Part shown: in pieces, positions 1 to 6,055 of the stretch | How the letters are laid out: every line of letters begins with the position of its first letter | How positions within the stretch are numbered: the stretch's first letter is position 1 | Notes under the pieces: model-generated | Told to the model about the DNA's origin: nothing | The model's database searches: none | What the model saw: the letters and a program-made list of their open reading frames with translations, nothing else | Translations under genes and position numbers: made by a program | DNA from: Rhodocyclales bacterium | GTDB lineage: Bacteria; Pseudomonadota; Gammaproteobacteria; Burkholderiales; Rhodocyclaceae | DNA length: 64,000 nucleotides | Assembly (NCBI GenBank): GCA_016214145.1 | Contig: JACRPA010000002.1 | Span: 1 to 64,000 of the forward strand | Direction: 5' to 3'

Positions 1-47
1 CGTGGCTGGGCGCCAACTACGCTACGCTGCGTTGCCCCCCAGCCACG
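1..47. repeat. Inverted repeat with 10-bp perfect arms
   Basis: CGTGGCTGGG (1-10) pairs with CCCAGCCACG (38-47), and CAAC (14-17) with GTTG (31-34), giving one long hairpin at the window edge. A second small hairpin follows at 50-67 (TTCCCGG/CCGGGAA). They may be a terminator or part of the mobile element to the left. The base of an attC site is less likely, because no RYYYAAC/GTTRRRY core flanks them. Confidence 0.5.
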
Positions 48-141
48 CTTCCCGGCTCAAGCCCGGGAATGTCACTTGGTAGCAAAGAGTCTGTTACCCA
101 TGTCCCCAGACTTATTTGTTACCTATCTCCCCGACCGGTCA
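1..141 (+). mobile_element. Probable terminus of an IS481-like insertion sequence (partial)
   Basis: No gene is visible here. Two direct repeats lie 26 bases apart, TGTTACCCATGTCCCC (92-107) and TGTTACCTATCTCCCC (118-133). From memory, tandem copies of this kind are typical of the ends of IS481-family elements. Read inward from base 141 on the minus strand, the segment starts TGACCGG, so the last base of an element whose transposase would lie left of the window may be 141. The next base, 142, is the last base of the attC core of cassette 2, so the insertion would have split that site. No transposase or target duplication is visible, so the family assignment is an inference. Confidence 0.45.
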
Positions 142-148
142 GTTAGAC
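142..148 (-). other. attC of cassette 2: R'' core only, remainder missing
   Basis: On the minus strand 148-142 reads GTCTAAC, the exact complement of the GTTAGAC core (512-506) that opens the same cassette, as expected for the R'' box of a cassette's own attC. The stop codon TAA of the cassette 2 ORF lies inside it. No matching GTTRRRY core is found within the next 140 bases, where a normal attC would end. The site is therefore interrupted or unusually long. Confidence 0.6.
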
Positions 149-502
149 ATTTTGTTTTCCTTGGCGCTTTTGTTTCTTTTCTGCGACGGCTGCGGCTGCA
201 AGTTCAGCGGAGCTTGGCGTGCGTACAACCGTTTGAGGCGGACTTGGTTGCTCAATTTCCGTGATCTCAAAGGTAACGCGGTCGCCAAGCTTTAAATGAA
301 CATCGCTGCCCCAAGTGAGCTGGCGAGGCTGCGGACCGTGAACGGCAAGCCCCATTACGCTGAACACTACTTGGCCCACATTTATTGCTCGATCTTTGCC
401 TGCGCCAAAGCCAACCTGGCCGGTCAAAATAGAAAGATCTTCAGCACCGGCGATTGCGACTAGCTCGCCATTTACTTCAACGCGCAGAGCGGGAATTTTC
501 AT
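143..502 (-). CDS. Integron cassette 2 protein, 119 aa, function unknown
   Basis: The ORF fills cassette 2, starting 4 bases after the GTTAGAC core and stopping within the R'' core of the next attC, which is the usual fit of a cassette gene. The product is predicted to be soluble, with no signal peptide or membrane segment. Residues 1-80 look like a compact beta-rich domain (MKIPALRVEVNGELVAIAG at the start; SVMGLAVHGPQPRQLTWG in the middle). The last 35 residues are low complexity, rich in Ala, Glu and Lys, and probably disordered. There is no clear Shine-Dalgarno sequence, so translation may depend on the cassette promoter transcript. I cannot assign a function. Confidence 0.75.
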   Translation of the reverse strand: MKIPALRVEVNGELVAIAGAEDLSILTGQVGFGAGKDRAINVGQVVFSVMGLAVHGPQPRQLTWGSDVHLKLGDRVTFEITEIEQPSPPQTVVRTPSSAELAAAAVAEKKQKRQGKQNV

Positions 503-505
503 AAT

Positions 506-592
506 GTCTAACGTGGAGCTGACCGGCGCTGCGCGGCTTTATCGCGCAGCGTCCAGCGACCGAAGGGAGCGCGGTCGATCGCCGGGTTATGC
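506..592 (-). other. attC: attC recombination site of cassette 1
   Basis: Read on the minus strand, the site opens with R'' GCATAAC (592-586) and closes with R' GTTAGAC (512-506), 87 bases in all, a normal attC length. The interior is an imperfect palindrome with a strong central hairpin, CGCTGCGCG and CGCGCAGCG around a short ATAAAGC loop. The R'' box is the exact complement of the GTTATGC that begins cassette 1 at 992-986. Folded single-stranded attC DNA is the substrate of IntI; cleavage is expected between G512 and T511. Confidence 0.85.
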
Positions 593-991
593 CTACACCG
601 GTTGCGGGTCATTTAATAGTTACCTCTCGGAACGTGACCTTCGACTGGGAGTGTGAAGAACTGTAGGCGGTCAACTTGACTGCAGGCATTGCGCTCTCGC
701 TCTTCACTTGTTTTAGTCTCGCAACGACGGTATCGACGAGTGCTGCGTCTTTCGTTTCGTACAGCGAGACAAAGGCCATGTTGTACCCGGGAAGCCACGG
801 ATTTCCACCCTCCCAAAACACCACCTGCTTTCGCGTGCAGTCCTGAACGTTCAAGCAAATGCTTTCGGCTATCAGAACGCCCTGCACGACTTCGCTGTAG
901 CGCCGCGCTTCCGATGGATATGACTCACCACAGCCCGATAGACTGGCGGCAAAGACTAGAGCAAAGGAACAGAGGTAGTCCTTAGGCATAA
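512..991 (-). mobile_element. Integron gene cassette 1 (480 bp), first after attI
   Basis: The limits follow from the cut rule G^TTRRRY at both flanking cores: TTATGC at 991-986 on the left of the cassette and G512 at its end. The cassette holds one ORF (609-989) and one attC (506-592 by core limits). As the cassette next to the integrase it is normally the most recently acquired and the best expressed. The next cassette starts at 511 and runs left; its end is not intact in this window. Confidence 0.8.
609..989 (-). CDS. Integron cassette 1 protein: small predicted lipoprotein, 126 aa
   Basis: The N-terminus has a hydrophobic stretch (LCSFALVFAASLSGC) ending in a lipobox L-S-G-C with Cys20, so the mature protein is probably lipid-anchored. 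The mature part has two further Cys (45, 51) and no recognised domain. The ATG is the ATG of the GTTATGC core itself, so the start codon lies inside the recombination site. The frame downstream is fixed by the cassette, but what lies upstream depends on the integration point. There is no obvious ribosome binding site. The function is unknown; secreted or lipidated products are common among cassette genes. Confidence 0.75.
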   Translation of the reverse strand: MPKDYLCSFALVFAASLSGCGESYPSEARRYSEVVQGVLIAESICLNVQDCTRKQVVFWEGGNPWLPGYNMAFVSLYETKDAALVDTVVARLKQVKSESAMPAVKLTAYSSSHSQSKVTFREVTIK

Positions 992-1059
992 CGTTAAGTA
1001 GTTACCAAATATGACGGTAAAAGATTATTGGACAGTCCTGTAAAACTGAAACATGCGGT

Positions 1060-1090
1060 ATTATCATGTTAATTAACAATTAACTGTCAG
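1060..1090 (-). promoter_or_regulatory. Candidate cassette promoter Pc
   Basis: On the minus strand, CTGACA (1090-1085) and GATAAT (1065-1060) are separated by 19 bases and point toward the cassettes. Spacing is longer than the optimal 17, so this is weak evidence. In other integrons Pc lies in attI or within intI. Confidence 0.3.
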
Positions 1091-1101
1091 AAAATACAAT
1101 A
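1081..1101 (+). promoter_or_regulatory. Candidate LexA box overlapping the intI promoter
   Basis: CTGT (1084-1087), 8 bases, then ACAA (1096-1099) differs from the LexA consensus CTGT-N8-ACAG by one base, and AT-rich flanks fit. It overlaps a sigma70-like pair, TTAACA (1073-1078) and TACAAT (1095-1100), spaced by 16. The -10 ends only 4 bases before the intI ATG and no Shine-Dalgarno is seen, so the mRNA may be leaderless. SOS control of intI by LexA is known in other integrons. Confidence 0.5.
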
Positions 1102-1104
1102 AAC

Positions 1105-2112
1105 ATGTCCAATAAAACAAAAAACCATGAAAGCGGAAACCCGTCCGCCGAGGCACCCAAACTGCTGGATCAGGTGCGCGATCGGCTGCGGCTGAAGCAT
1201 TACAGCCTGCGCACCGAAACGGCATATGTCGGCTGGATTAAACGCTACATTTTCTTCCATGGCAAGCGCCACCCGAGCGAGATGGGCAAGGCGGAGGTGG
1301 AGGCCTTTCTCACCAGCCTGGCGGTGGAGCGCAACGTCAGCGCATCCACGCAAAGCCAGGCGCTCGCGGCCTTGCTGTTTCTCTACGGCGAGGTGCTGGG
1401 AATCGAGCTGCCCTGGCTCGACGAGATCACGCGAGCGAAAAAGCCGGTGCGGCTGCCGACCGTGTTGACGCGGGAGGATACGATGGCGCTGCTCTCGAAG
1501 ATCGAGGATGCCGAGCTGCATCTGGTCACAAGCCTGCTCTACGGCAGCGGGTTGCGCCTGCTGGAGGGCTTGCGCCTGAGGGTGAAGGATGTGGACCTGG
1601 CGCGCAATGAAATCGTGGTGCGCGATGGCAAGGGCGGCAAGGATCGCGTCACCATGGTGCCGCAGCAACTGGTCGCGCCCCTGCGCGCCCAGATCGCCAG
1701 GGCCAGGCTGGTGCATGAGGCGGATCTGGCGCGCGGCAAGGGCGAGGTCTGGCTGCCGGATGCGTTGGCGGTGAAATACCCGAATGCGGCGCGCGCCTTC
1801 GGCTGGCAGTATGTCTTTCCCGCCGCCGGGTTCTCGACGGATCCGCGCTCGGGCGAGGTGCGCCGGCACCACCTGGACGAGAAGCGCGTGCAGCGGGCGG
1901 TCAAGGCGGCGGCGCAGAGGGCGGGCCTCGTCAAGCCGGTCTCGCCGCACACCCTGCGCCATTCCTTCGCCACGCATCTGCTGGAGGGCGGCTACGACAT
2001 CCGCACGGTGCAGGAGCTGCTCGGCCATTCGGATGTGTCGACGACCATGATCTACACCCACGTGCTGAACAAGGGCGGCCGCGGCGTGACGAGCCCGCTC
2101 GACCGGGTTTGA
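1105..2112 (+). CDS. intI: Integron integrase IntI (tyrosine recombinase)
   Basis: The enzyme recombines attI and attC sites to insert and excise gene cassettes. At 335 aa it has normal length. Residues 20-105 form the core-binding SAM-like domain ([19 protein letters not shown] is typical of IntI) and 115-335 the catalytic domain. Catalytic residues visible are R151, K176 or K179, H282, R285, H308 and Y317. Between the second and third catalytic blocks lies the IntI-specific extra helix ([25 protein letters not shown] region, about 216-240), which separates integron integrases from XerCD; it is needed for attC recognition. The gene is divergent from the cassettes, the classical arrangement. 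The frame is intact, so activity is possible. Confidence 0.95.
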   Translation: MSNKTKNHESGNPSAEAPKLLDQVRDRLRLKHYSLRTETAYVGWIKRYIFFHGKRHPSEMGKAEVEAFLTSLAVERNVSASTQSQALAALLFLYGEVLGIELPWLDEITRAKKPVRLPTVLTREDTMALLSKIEDAELHLVTSLLYGSGLRLLEGLRLRVKDVDLARNEIVVRDGKGGKDRVTMVPQQLVAPLRAQIARARLVHEADLARGKGEVWLPDALAVKYPNAARAFGWQYVFPAAGFSTDPRSGEVRRHHLDEKRVQRAVKAAAQRAGLVKPVSPHTLRHSFATHLLEGGYDIRTVQELLGHSDVSTTMIYTHVLNKGGRGVTSPLDRV

Positions 2113-2123
2113 CCCCGCCTCCC

Positions 2124-2152
2124 GGAAAAGTCAGCTTGCGCAGGACGGCGAG
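2124..2152 (+). repeat. Dispersed 24-nt motif, copy 1 (intergenic)
   Basis: AAAGTCAGCT, 8 bases, ACGGCG, preceded by GG and followed by AG. Compared with the consensus AAAGTCAGTC-N8-ACGGCG it has two changes. It lies between intI and the Phd/RelE pair, the only copy outside a coding region. See the finding on this motif. Confidence 0.6.
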
Positions 2153-2194
2153 TTGGTCTATTTTATGACCATTATTAAGCCCTAATTAGAGCCC

Positions 2195-2440
2195 ATGGAA
2201 AAAGTCTACGCAGACGCCTCGGTGAGCGTCACCGACCTGAAGAAGAATCCCACGGCCGTGATAGAGCAGGCGGAGGGCTTCCCGGTCGCCATCCTCAACC
2301 ACAACAAGCCGGCAGCCTACCTGGTGCCGGCTGCGTCGTTCGAGCTGCTGATGGACAAGTTGGAGGATGTCGAGCTGGCGGTGCTGGTGCGAAGCCGCCA
2401 GAAAGAGCGCAAGATCAAGGTCGCGCTCGATGACCTATAG
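2195..2440 (+). CDS. Antitoxin, Phd/YefM (StbD-like) family
   Basis: At 81 aa, with the N-terminal Phd/YefM fold that binds DNA as a dimer (SVTDLKKNPTAVIEQAEGFPVAIL), followed by PAAYLVPAASFELLMDKLED and a basic C-terminal tail that would wrap the toxin. It overlaps the toxin gene by 11 bases (toxin ATG at 2430), indicating translational coupling. It should neutralise the downstream RelE-type RNase and repress the shared promoter. A small palindrome CTAATTAG (2182-2189), just before the ATG, is a candidate operator core. The pair lies directly downstream of intI; such pairs are common in and near chromosomal integrons. Confidence 0.85.
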   Translation: MEKVYADASVSVTDLKKNPTAVIEQAEGFPVAILNHNKPAAYLVPAASFELLMDKLEDVELAVLVRSRQKERKIKVALDDL

Positions 2441-2714
2441 CCTGGCCTTCCGCGAATCGGCGCTCAAGGAATGGAAGAAGCTCGATCCGCCGATCCGGGA
2501 GCAGTTCAAGAAGAAACTGGCCGAGCGACTTGAGCGCCCCCGCGTCGAGTCGGCCCGTCTGTCGGGCATGCCGGATTGCTACAAGATCAAGCTGAAGAGC
2601 GCCGGCTATCGGCTTGTCTATCAAGTCGAGGACAGGACGGTGACAGTCGTGGTGGTGGCCGTCGGCCGGCGAGAGCGCAACTTCGTGTACAAGATTGCCG
2701 TGAAGCGGGTCTGA
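2430..2714 (+). CDS. Toxin, RelE/StbE family mRNA interferase
   Basis: The protein has 94 aa from the ATG inside the antitoxin 3' end (MTYSLAFRESALKEWKKLD). A longer in-frame reading from 2367 would only add an Arg/Ser-rich translation of the antitoxin gene and is rejected. RelE features are ESALKEWKKLDPPIREQFKKKL, the central LSGMPDCYKIKLKSAGYRLVY and the C-terminal VVVVAVGRRERNFVYKIA. RelE-fold toxins cleave mRNA on the ribosome; here the basic and aromatic residues (R, K, Y near the C-terminus) are in place, so the toxin looks intact. Confidence 0.9.
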   Translation: MTYSLAFRESALKEWKKLDPPIREQFKKKLAERLERPRVESARLSGMPDCYKIKLKSAGYRLVYQVEDRTVTVVVVAVGRRERNFVYKIAVKRV

Positions 2715-2927
2715 GGGCTTGCACCGAACGAGCCGTCCTTCAGCTGGCCGGGAGTCCTTAAGCCCGCGACAGGGCGCGAGTTCCTTGCGCTGCCGTGTTG
2801 GCCCACGGCTCGATACTTCAGGCATGACTACCGACTTGGCAGAGGCATACGGGTCTTCCAAGGCCAAATCGCCGGCATTGCCTTCACGGCGCTATAGCGG
2901 GAAGATGGCGCTGTTGGAGGAGCTATC

Positions 2928-3779
2928 ATGAAAAAACTGGTTCTGGCCTTGGCATTGGTCCTGCTGGCCGGCGCGGCCCACGCCCAGCAGCAGCTGGAGA
3001 TCATCAACCTGAAGAGCCGCACGGCGGACCAGGTGCTGCCGCAGTTGCGGCCCTTCATCGAGCCGGGCGGCACGCTGTCCGGCATGAACAACCAGATCTT
3101 CATCCGCGCCTCCGACGCCAACCGGCGGCAGATCAGGGAGCTGCTCGCCGCCATCGACCGGCCGCCGCGCCGGCTGGTGATCTCGGTGCGGCAGGATGCG
3201 GACAGCGCGGCGAGCGCGCGCGGCGGCGAGGTGTCGGGCCGGGTGCGTTCGGGAGATGTTCGCATCGAGAGCCGCCGCACCGTTATCGGCGGTTCGGGGG
3301 TGGAGGTGCGTCGCGGCGACGACGTGGTGCGCGGCCAGGTTTACGATTCACGCAGTTCAGGCAGCGAGCGCGTCGCGCAGCAGGTGCAGGTGGTGGAGGG
3401 CGGCAAGGCGTACATCAACGTCGGCACGTCCGTGCCGGTGCCGCTGCGCCAGGTGATGATGACGCCGGGCGGCGCCGTCGTCTCCGACACGGTGGTGTAC
3501 CGCGACCTGGGCACCGGCTTCTCCGCCGAGCCGCAGCTTGCCGGCGACAACGTCACGCTGACCATCAGCCCGACGCACGACACGCCGGGCAGCCAAGGCC
3601 CGGGCAGCGCCAACGTGCAGCGCCTGACGACGACGGTGTCGGGGCGGCTGGGCGAGTGGATCGACCTCGGCGGATCGGTCGAGGAGCGCTCCGGCGAGGA
3701 AGCCGGCGCGCTGCGCTATTCCACGCGCGGCGGCAGCACGGGACGGCGCGTGCAGCTGAAGGTGGAGGAGTTGCCCTGA
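2928..3779 (+). CDS. Secretin-like periplasmic protein with an N1-type domain, 283 aa
   Basis: A signal peptide is clear (MKKLVLALALVLLAGAAHA, then QQQ). Residues 22-92 match the short N1/NolW-type domain of secretins (LEIINLKSRTADQVLPQLRPF ... IFIRASDANRRQIRELLAAIDRPPRRLVISV). Residues 150-220 resemble the start of a secretin core (VEGGKAYINVGTSVPVPLRQVMM ... LAGDNVTLTISPTHDTPG). The protein is too short to form a full secretin channel and no pilus or type II secretion gene is adjacent. It may be a periplasmic accessory or a reduced secretin. The start has a GGAGG-type site (ggaggagctatcATG). The 213 bases before it hold no other recognisable gene. Confidence 0.7.
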   Translation: MKKLVLALALVLLAGAAHAQQQLEIINLKSRTADQVLPQLRPFIEPGGTLSGMNNQIFIRASDANRRQIRELLAAIDRPPRRLVISVRQDADSAASARGGEVSGRVRSGDVRIESRRTVIGGSGVEVRRGDDVVRGQVYDSRSSGSERVAQQVQVVEGGKAYINVGTSVPVPLRQVMMTPGGAVVSDTVVYRDLGTGFSAEPQLAGDNVTLTISPTHDTPGSQGPGSANVQRLTTTVSGRLGEWIDLGGSVEERSGEEAGALRYSTRGGSTGRRVQLKVEELP

Positions 3780-3797
3780 TTCGCCTTGCGCGACCGG

Positions 3798-4256
3798 CTA
3801 TTTGTTGATATCGATCTTGTAGACGGCTTCGGTCTTGACCGCGTCGGATTTGGCAAGGTAGTAGCCGTCCGAGGTCTGGATAACATAGCGGCACCATTCT
3901 TCCGTCGGGTAGTTGCCCACCCACTCGATCAGGATGCAATAGCGGCCGTCGTTGGAGATATGCCATTTCCCTCTTGATGCGGACGCCGCCGTGCTCCTCG
4001 ACACCCCGGGATTCCGGTTCGAGGCGGACACGATGAATGCGCCACCCGATTCATTGGTCCAGTTGTGCTGCCAGCCGGACTTGGTCAGCCGGCTCATTTT
4101 CGCGCCGGGCAGCAGCTGGTTGAGCTCTTCGAGGGCCAGTTTTTTCGGATTTTTTCCGTCCAGGTCGCGCACGGTGAGCGCCGCTTCCTGGGCTGCGGCC
4201 GCCGGAACAAGAAGGCAGAAACAAGCAAAGCCAATCAGTGCATTCTGTCGGTTCAT
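3798..4256 (-). CDS. Small secreted protein, possibly DUF995-like, 152 aa
   Basis: The start at 4256 is chosen because GAGGAG precedes it at good spacing and it yields a signal peptide (MNRQNALIGFACFCLLVPAAAA). An upstream ATG at 4295 would add 13 residues without a ribosome site. The mature protein has LEELNQLLPGAKMSRL and a beta-rich middle (GWQHNWTNESGGAFIVSAS, GKWHISNDGRYCILIEW, EEWCRYVIQTSDGYYLAK) with two Cys that could form a disulfide. This pattern resembles DUF995-type periplasmic proteins. It is convergent with the secretin-like gene. The role is unknown. Confidence 0.7.
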   Translation of the reverse strand: MNRQNALIGFACFCLLVPAAAAQEAALTVRDLDGKNPKKLALEELNQLLPGAKMSRLTKSGWQHNWTNESGGAFIVSASNRNPGVSRSTAASASRGKWHISNDGRYCILIEWVGNYPTEEWCRYVIQTSDGYYLAKSDAVKTEAVYKIDINK

Positions 4257-4461
4257 GGTTGCTCCTCGAAATAACCTATGAATAGCCGGTGTCACGCTGA
4301 CGTCGAGCGTGCCCGGGCCGCTCGGGACAATGGCTTGACCATACTAGGCCTGCGCATGCCGTCTGGCAAGGCTGGCCATGCGAGCGGGTTAGCCCAATTG
4401 CATTTTGCCGGCCGATGCGAGCGGCTCGGGCAGGAAATGAAGGTCGGGCTGGATGTGATAT

Positions 4462-4498
4462 CCTTACCCTATAGTAAGGAAAGTGAATGGAGGTAAGG
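4462..4498. promoter_or_regulatory. Operator of the first AbrB/PIN pair
   Basis: CCTTAC (4462-4467) and GTAAGG (4474-4479) form an inverted repeat with a 6-base spacer. A third GTAAGG (4493-4498) lies between the ribosome site GGAGG (4489-4493) and the ATG at 4501. A -10-like TATAGT (4470-4475) sits inside the dyad. This fits autorepression by the antitoxin. The same half-site recurs before the second pair (5157-5169). Confidence 0.55.
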
Positions 4499-4500
4499 AC

Positions 4501-4746
4501 ATGGAAGCCACCCTCACCAGCAAGGGCCAGATCACCATCCCGAAGGCGGTGCGCGACTCGCTCAGGCTGCATGTCGGCGACCGCCTGGAATTCCTCGTCG
4601 ACCCGGACGGCTCGGTGCGCATGGTGCCGGCCACGAGACCGGTGACCGACCTGAAGGCGCTCCTGCCGCGGCCGGCGCGGGCGCTCAGCCTGGAGGAGAT
4701 CGACGCGGCGATCGCCGAGCGCGGCGCCCGGAAGAAGCGGCCGTGA
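4501..4746 (+). CDS. vapB: Antitoxin, AbrB/SpoVT (VapB) family
   Basis: At 81 aa, the swapped-hairpin AbrB domain is at residues 1-46 (MEATLTSKGQITIPKAVRDS ... GDRLEFLVDPDGSVRM), followed by a toxin-binding tail (ALSLEEIDAAIAERG). Start 4501 is preferred over 4483 because GGAGG stands 7 bases upstream. It overlaps the toxin by 4 bases (GTGA). It should bind its own operator at 4462-4498 and inactivate the PIN toxin that follows. Confidence 0.9.
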   Translation: MEATLTSKGQITIPKAVRDSLRLHVGDRLEFLVDPDGSVRMVPATRPVTDLKALLPRPARALSLEEIDAAIAERGARKKRP

Positions 4747-5141
4747 TCGGCCTCGACACCAACGTGCTGTTGCGCTACATCGTGCGCGACGACGCGGCGC
4801 AGGCCAAGGCCGCCAGCCGCCTCATCGAGGGCCGCTGCAGCAAGGACGCGCCCGGCCACGTCTCGCATGTCGTCCTCGCCGAGCTGGCCTGGGTGCTGGG
4901 GCGCGGCTACGGCTATGCCAAGGCGGAAGTGGTGAAGGTGCTGGCGGCCATACTTTCATCCGCCGAACTCAAGGTGCAGGAGTCGGCGCTCGCCTGGGCG
5001 GCGCTGCGCGCGTTCCAGGCCGGCCGGGCGGATTTTGCGGACTACCTGATCGGCGCGGTGAACGCATCCTGCGGCTGCGAGACGACCTGCACCTTAGACA
5101 AGCGCGCCGCCAAATCCGGCTGGCACAGCCTGGCGGGCTAA
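4743..5141 (+). CDS. vapC: Toxin, PIN-domain ribonuclease (VapC)
   Basis: At 132 aa with a GTG start coupled to vapB. The PIN acidic residues are visible: D5 in MIGLDTNVLLRY, E43 region in VLAELAWVLG, and the distal Asp in RADFADYLIGAVNASCGCETTCTLDKRA. VapC enzymes cut tRNA or rRNA in a metal-dependent way. The frame is complete and the toxin looks active. A second PIN pair follows 75 bases downstream. Confidence 0.92.
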   Translation: MIGLDTNVLLRYIVRDDAAQAKAASRLIEGRCSKDAPGHVSHVVLAELAWVLGRGYGYAKAEVVKVLAAILSSAELKVQESALAWAALRAFQAGRADFADYLIGAVNASCGCETTCTLDKRAAKSGWHSLAG

Positions 5142-5156
5142 TGGGCCAGCCGGTGT

Positions 5157-5169
5157 CTTACATGGTAAG
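5157..5169. promoter_or_regulatory. Operator of the second AbrB/PIN pair
   Basis: CTTAC-ATG-GTAAG is a perfect inverted repeat with the same half-site as the first pair but a spacer of 3 in place of 6. A -10-like TAGAAT follows 12 bases later (5182-5187). The shared half-site suggests that the two antitoxins could bind each other's promoters. Confidence 0.5.
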
Positions 5170-5216
5170 CCACGGCATGCTAGAATGAAGCCGTTCAACA
5201 GCCAGCGGAGTCGGCC

Positions 5217-5471
5217 ATGTCTTCGGTAACGGTTTCGGTGAAAGGCCAGGTGGTGCTGCCGGCGGACATCCGCCGCAAGCTCGGCATCGTCGGCGGCAGC
5301 CGGCTGGAAGTGGTGGCCTCGGAGGGGGGCGTGCTGCTGCGCCCCTTCAAGGGCAAGGCCTCGCGCGTCGAGGACGGCATCGGCCTGGTGCCCAATCCGG
5401 TCGGCCCGGCGCCGATCGAGGACATGGACGGCGGGCGGATTCTCGCCCGCTTCAAGGGGAAAGGCCTGTGA
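5217..5471 (+). CDS. vapB: Antitoxin, AbrB family (VapB)
   Basis: At 84 aa, residues 3-47 form the AbrB domain (VTVSVKGQVVLPADIRRKLGI ... GSRLEVVASEGGVLLRP). The tail (APIEDMDGGRILARFKGKGL) would contact the toxin. It is only moderately similar to the first antitoxin, so the pairs are not a recent duplication. It overlaps the next gene by 4 bases (GTGA). Confidence 0.9.
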   Translation: MSSVTVSVKGQVVLPADIRRKLGIVGGSRLEVVASEGGVLLRPFKGKASRVEDGIGLVPNPVGPAPIEDMDGGRILARFKGKGL

Positions 5472-5878
5472 TCGCCCTCGATACCAACGTCCTCGCCCGC
5501 TACTACGCCGTGCCGGGCCAGCCGTCCGAGGAGGCGGAGCAACTCCGGGCCGCCGCCTTGCTCGCCTCGGAGCGGGCGCTGTTCGTGCCGGTCACGGTGG
5601 CGCTGGAACTGGCCTGGGTGCTGATCGGCCGCTACGAATGCGATCCGCCGACCGTCGGCAAGGTGTTCGATCACCTGCTGTCGCTGCCCAACGTCACCAC
5701 CGAATCGGCCGCCGCGGTGGCGCAGGCGGCGGCATGGCATCGCAAGGGCCTGGACTTTGCCGATGCGCTGCATCTGGCCCGCAGCGGGCAGTGCACGGAA
5801 CTGGCCAGTTTCGACAAGAAACGCCTTGCCAACCGCGCCAGCCGGCTCGGCCTGAAGCCGGCCGTGCGCGTGCCGTAG
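5468..5878 (+). CDS. vapC: Toxin, PIN-domain ribonuclease (VapC)
   Basis: At 136 aa with a GTG start. Acidic PIN residues are visible in MIALDTNVLARYY (D5), VALELAWVLIGRYE and GLDFADALHLARS, with FDKKR near the end. It forms a type II toxin-antitoxin pair with the preceding AbrB protein. The arrangement and the signature AALELAWVL-like segment match the first pair, so both belong to the same VapBC subgroup. Confidence 0.92.
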   Translation: MIALDTNVLARYYAVPGQPSEEAEQLRAAALLASERALFVPVTVALELAWVLIGRYECDPPTVGKVFDHLLSLPNVTTESAAAVAQAAAWHRKGLDFADALHLARSGQCTELASFDKKRLANRASRLGLKPAVRVP

Positions 5879-5916
5879 CCCGTATCGGCGATTGCAGAGA
5901 TGACCGGCACATCGTA

Positions 5917-6022
5917 TGTAGGTCGGGCTGTAGGTCGGGCTTCAGCCCGACAGCTGCGGTTGATCGGCAGCTCATGTCCCACGGGGATTTCCTTCGGTCA
6001 TCGGCCTGAAGGCCGACCTACG
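5917..6022. repeat. Intergenic palindrome family A (GTAGGTCGGGC), copy 1
   Basis: GTAGGTCGGGCTTCAGCCCGAC (5930-5951), with a partial duplicate of its first 12 bases just before it, is matched by an inverted copy ending GCCGACCTAC (to 6021). Each unit is itself palindromic. Other copies lie at 13486-13553 and 42220-42276. The structure is that of REP/BIME elements; no associated RAYT transposase gene is in the window. Confidence 0.8.
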
Positions 6023-6055
6023 TCTGTTAGGCACTTCAGCGAGGCTCAATAGCGG

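Larger units (their letters stand above)
986..1104 (-). other. attI: attI region of the integron
   Basis: This is the AT-rich gap between the integrase start and the first cassette. The crossover core is GTTATGC (992-986 on the minus strand). The segment upstream of it holds several AAC/GTT half-boxes (TTAAC, GTAAC) that could bind IntI, as in known attI sites, but I cannot define the individual boxes. The gap also has to hold the integrase promoter and the cassette promoter. Confidence 0.65.

Noticed and set aside
11-17. CGCCAAC as the missing R' core of the second attC
   Set aside because: It violates RYYYAAC at two positions, so it is not a credible IntI core.
2719-2931. 70-aa plus-strand frame before the secretin-like gene
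   Set aside because: Overlaps the start of the next gene, no ribosome site, no recognisable protein features. I see nothing else in this 213-base gap.
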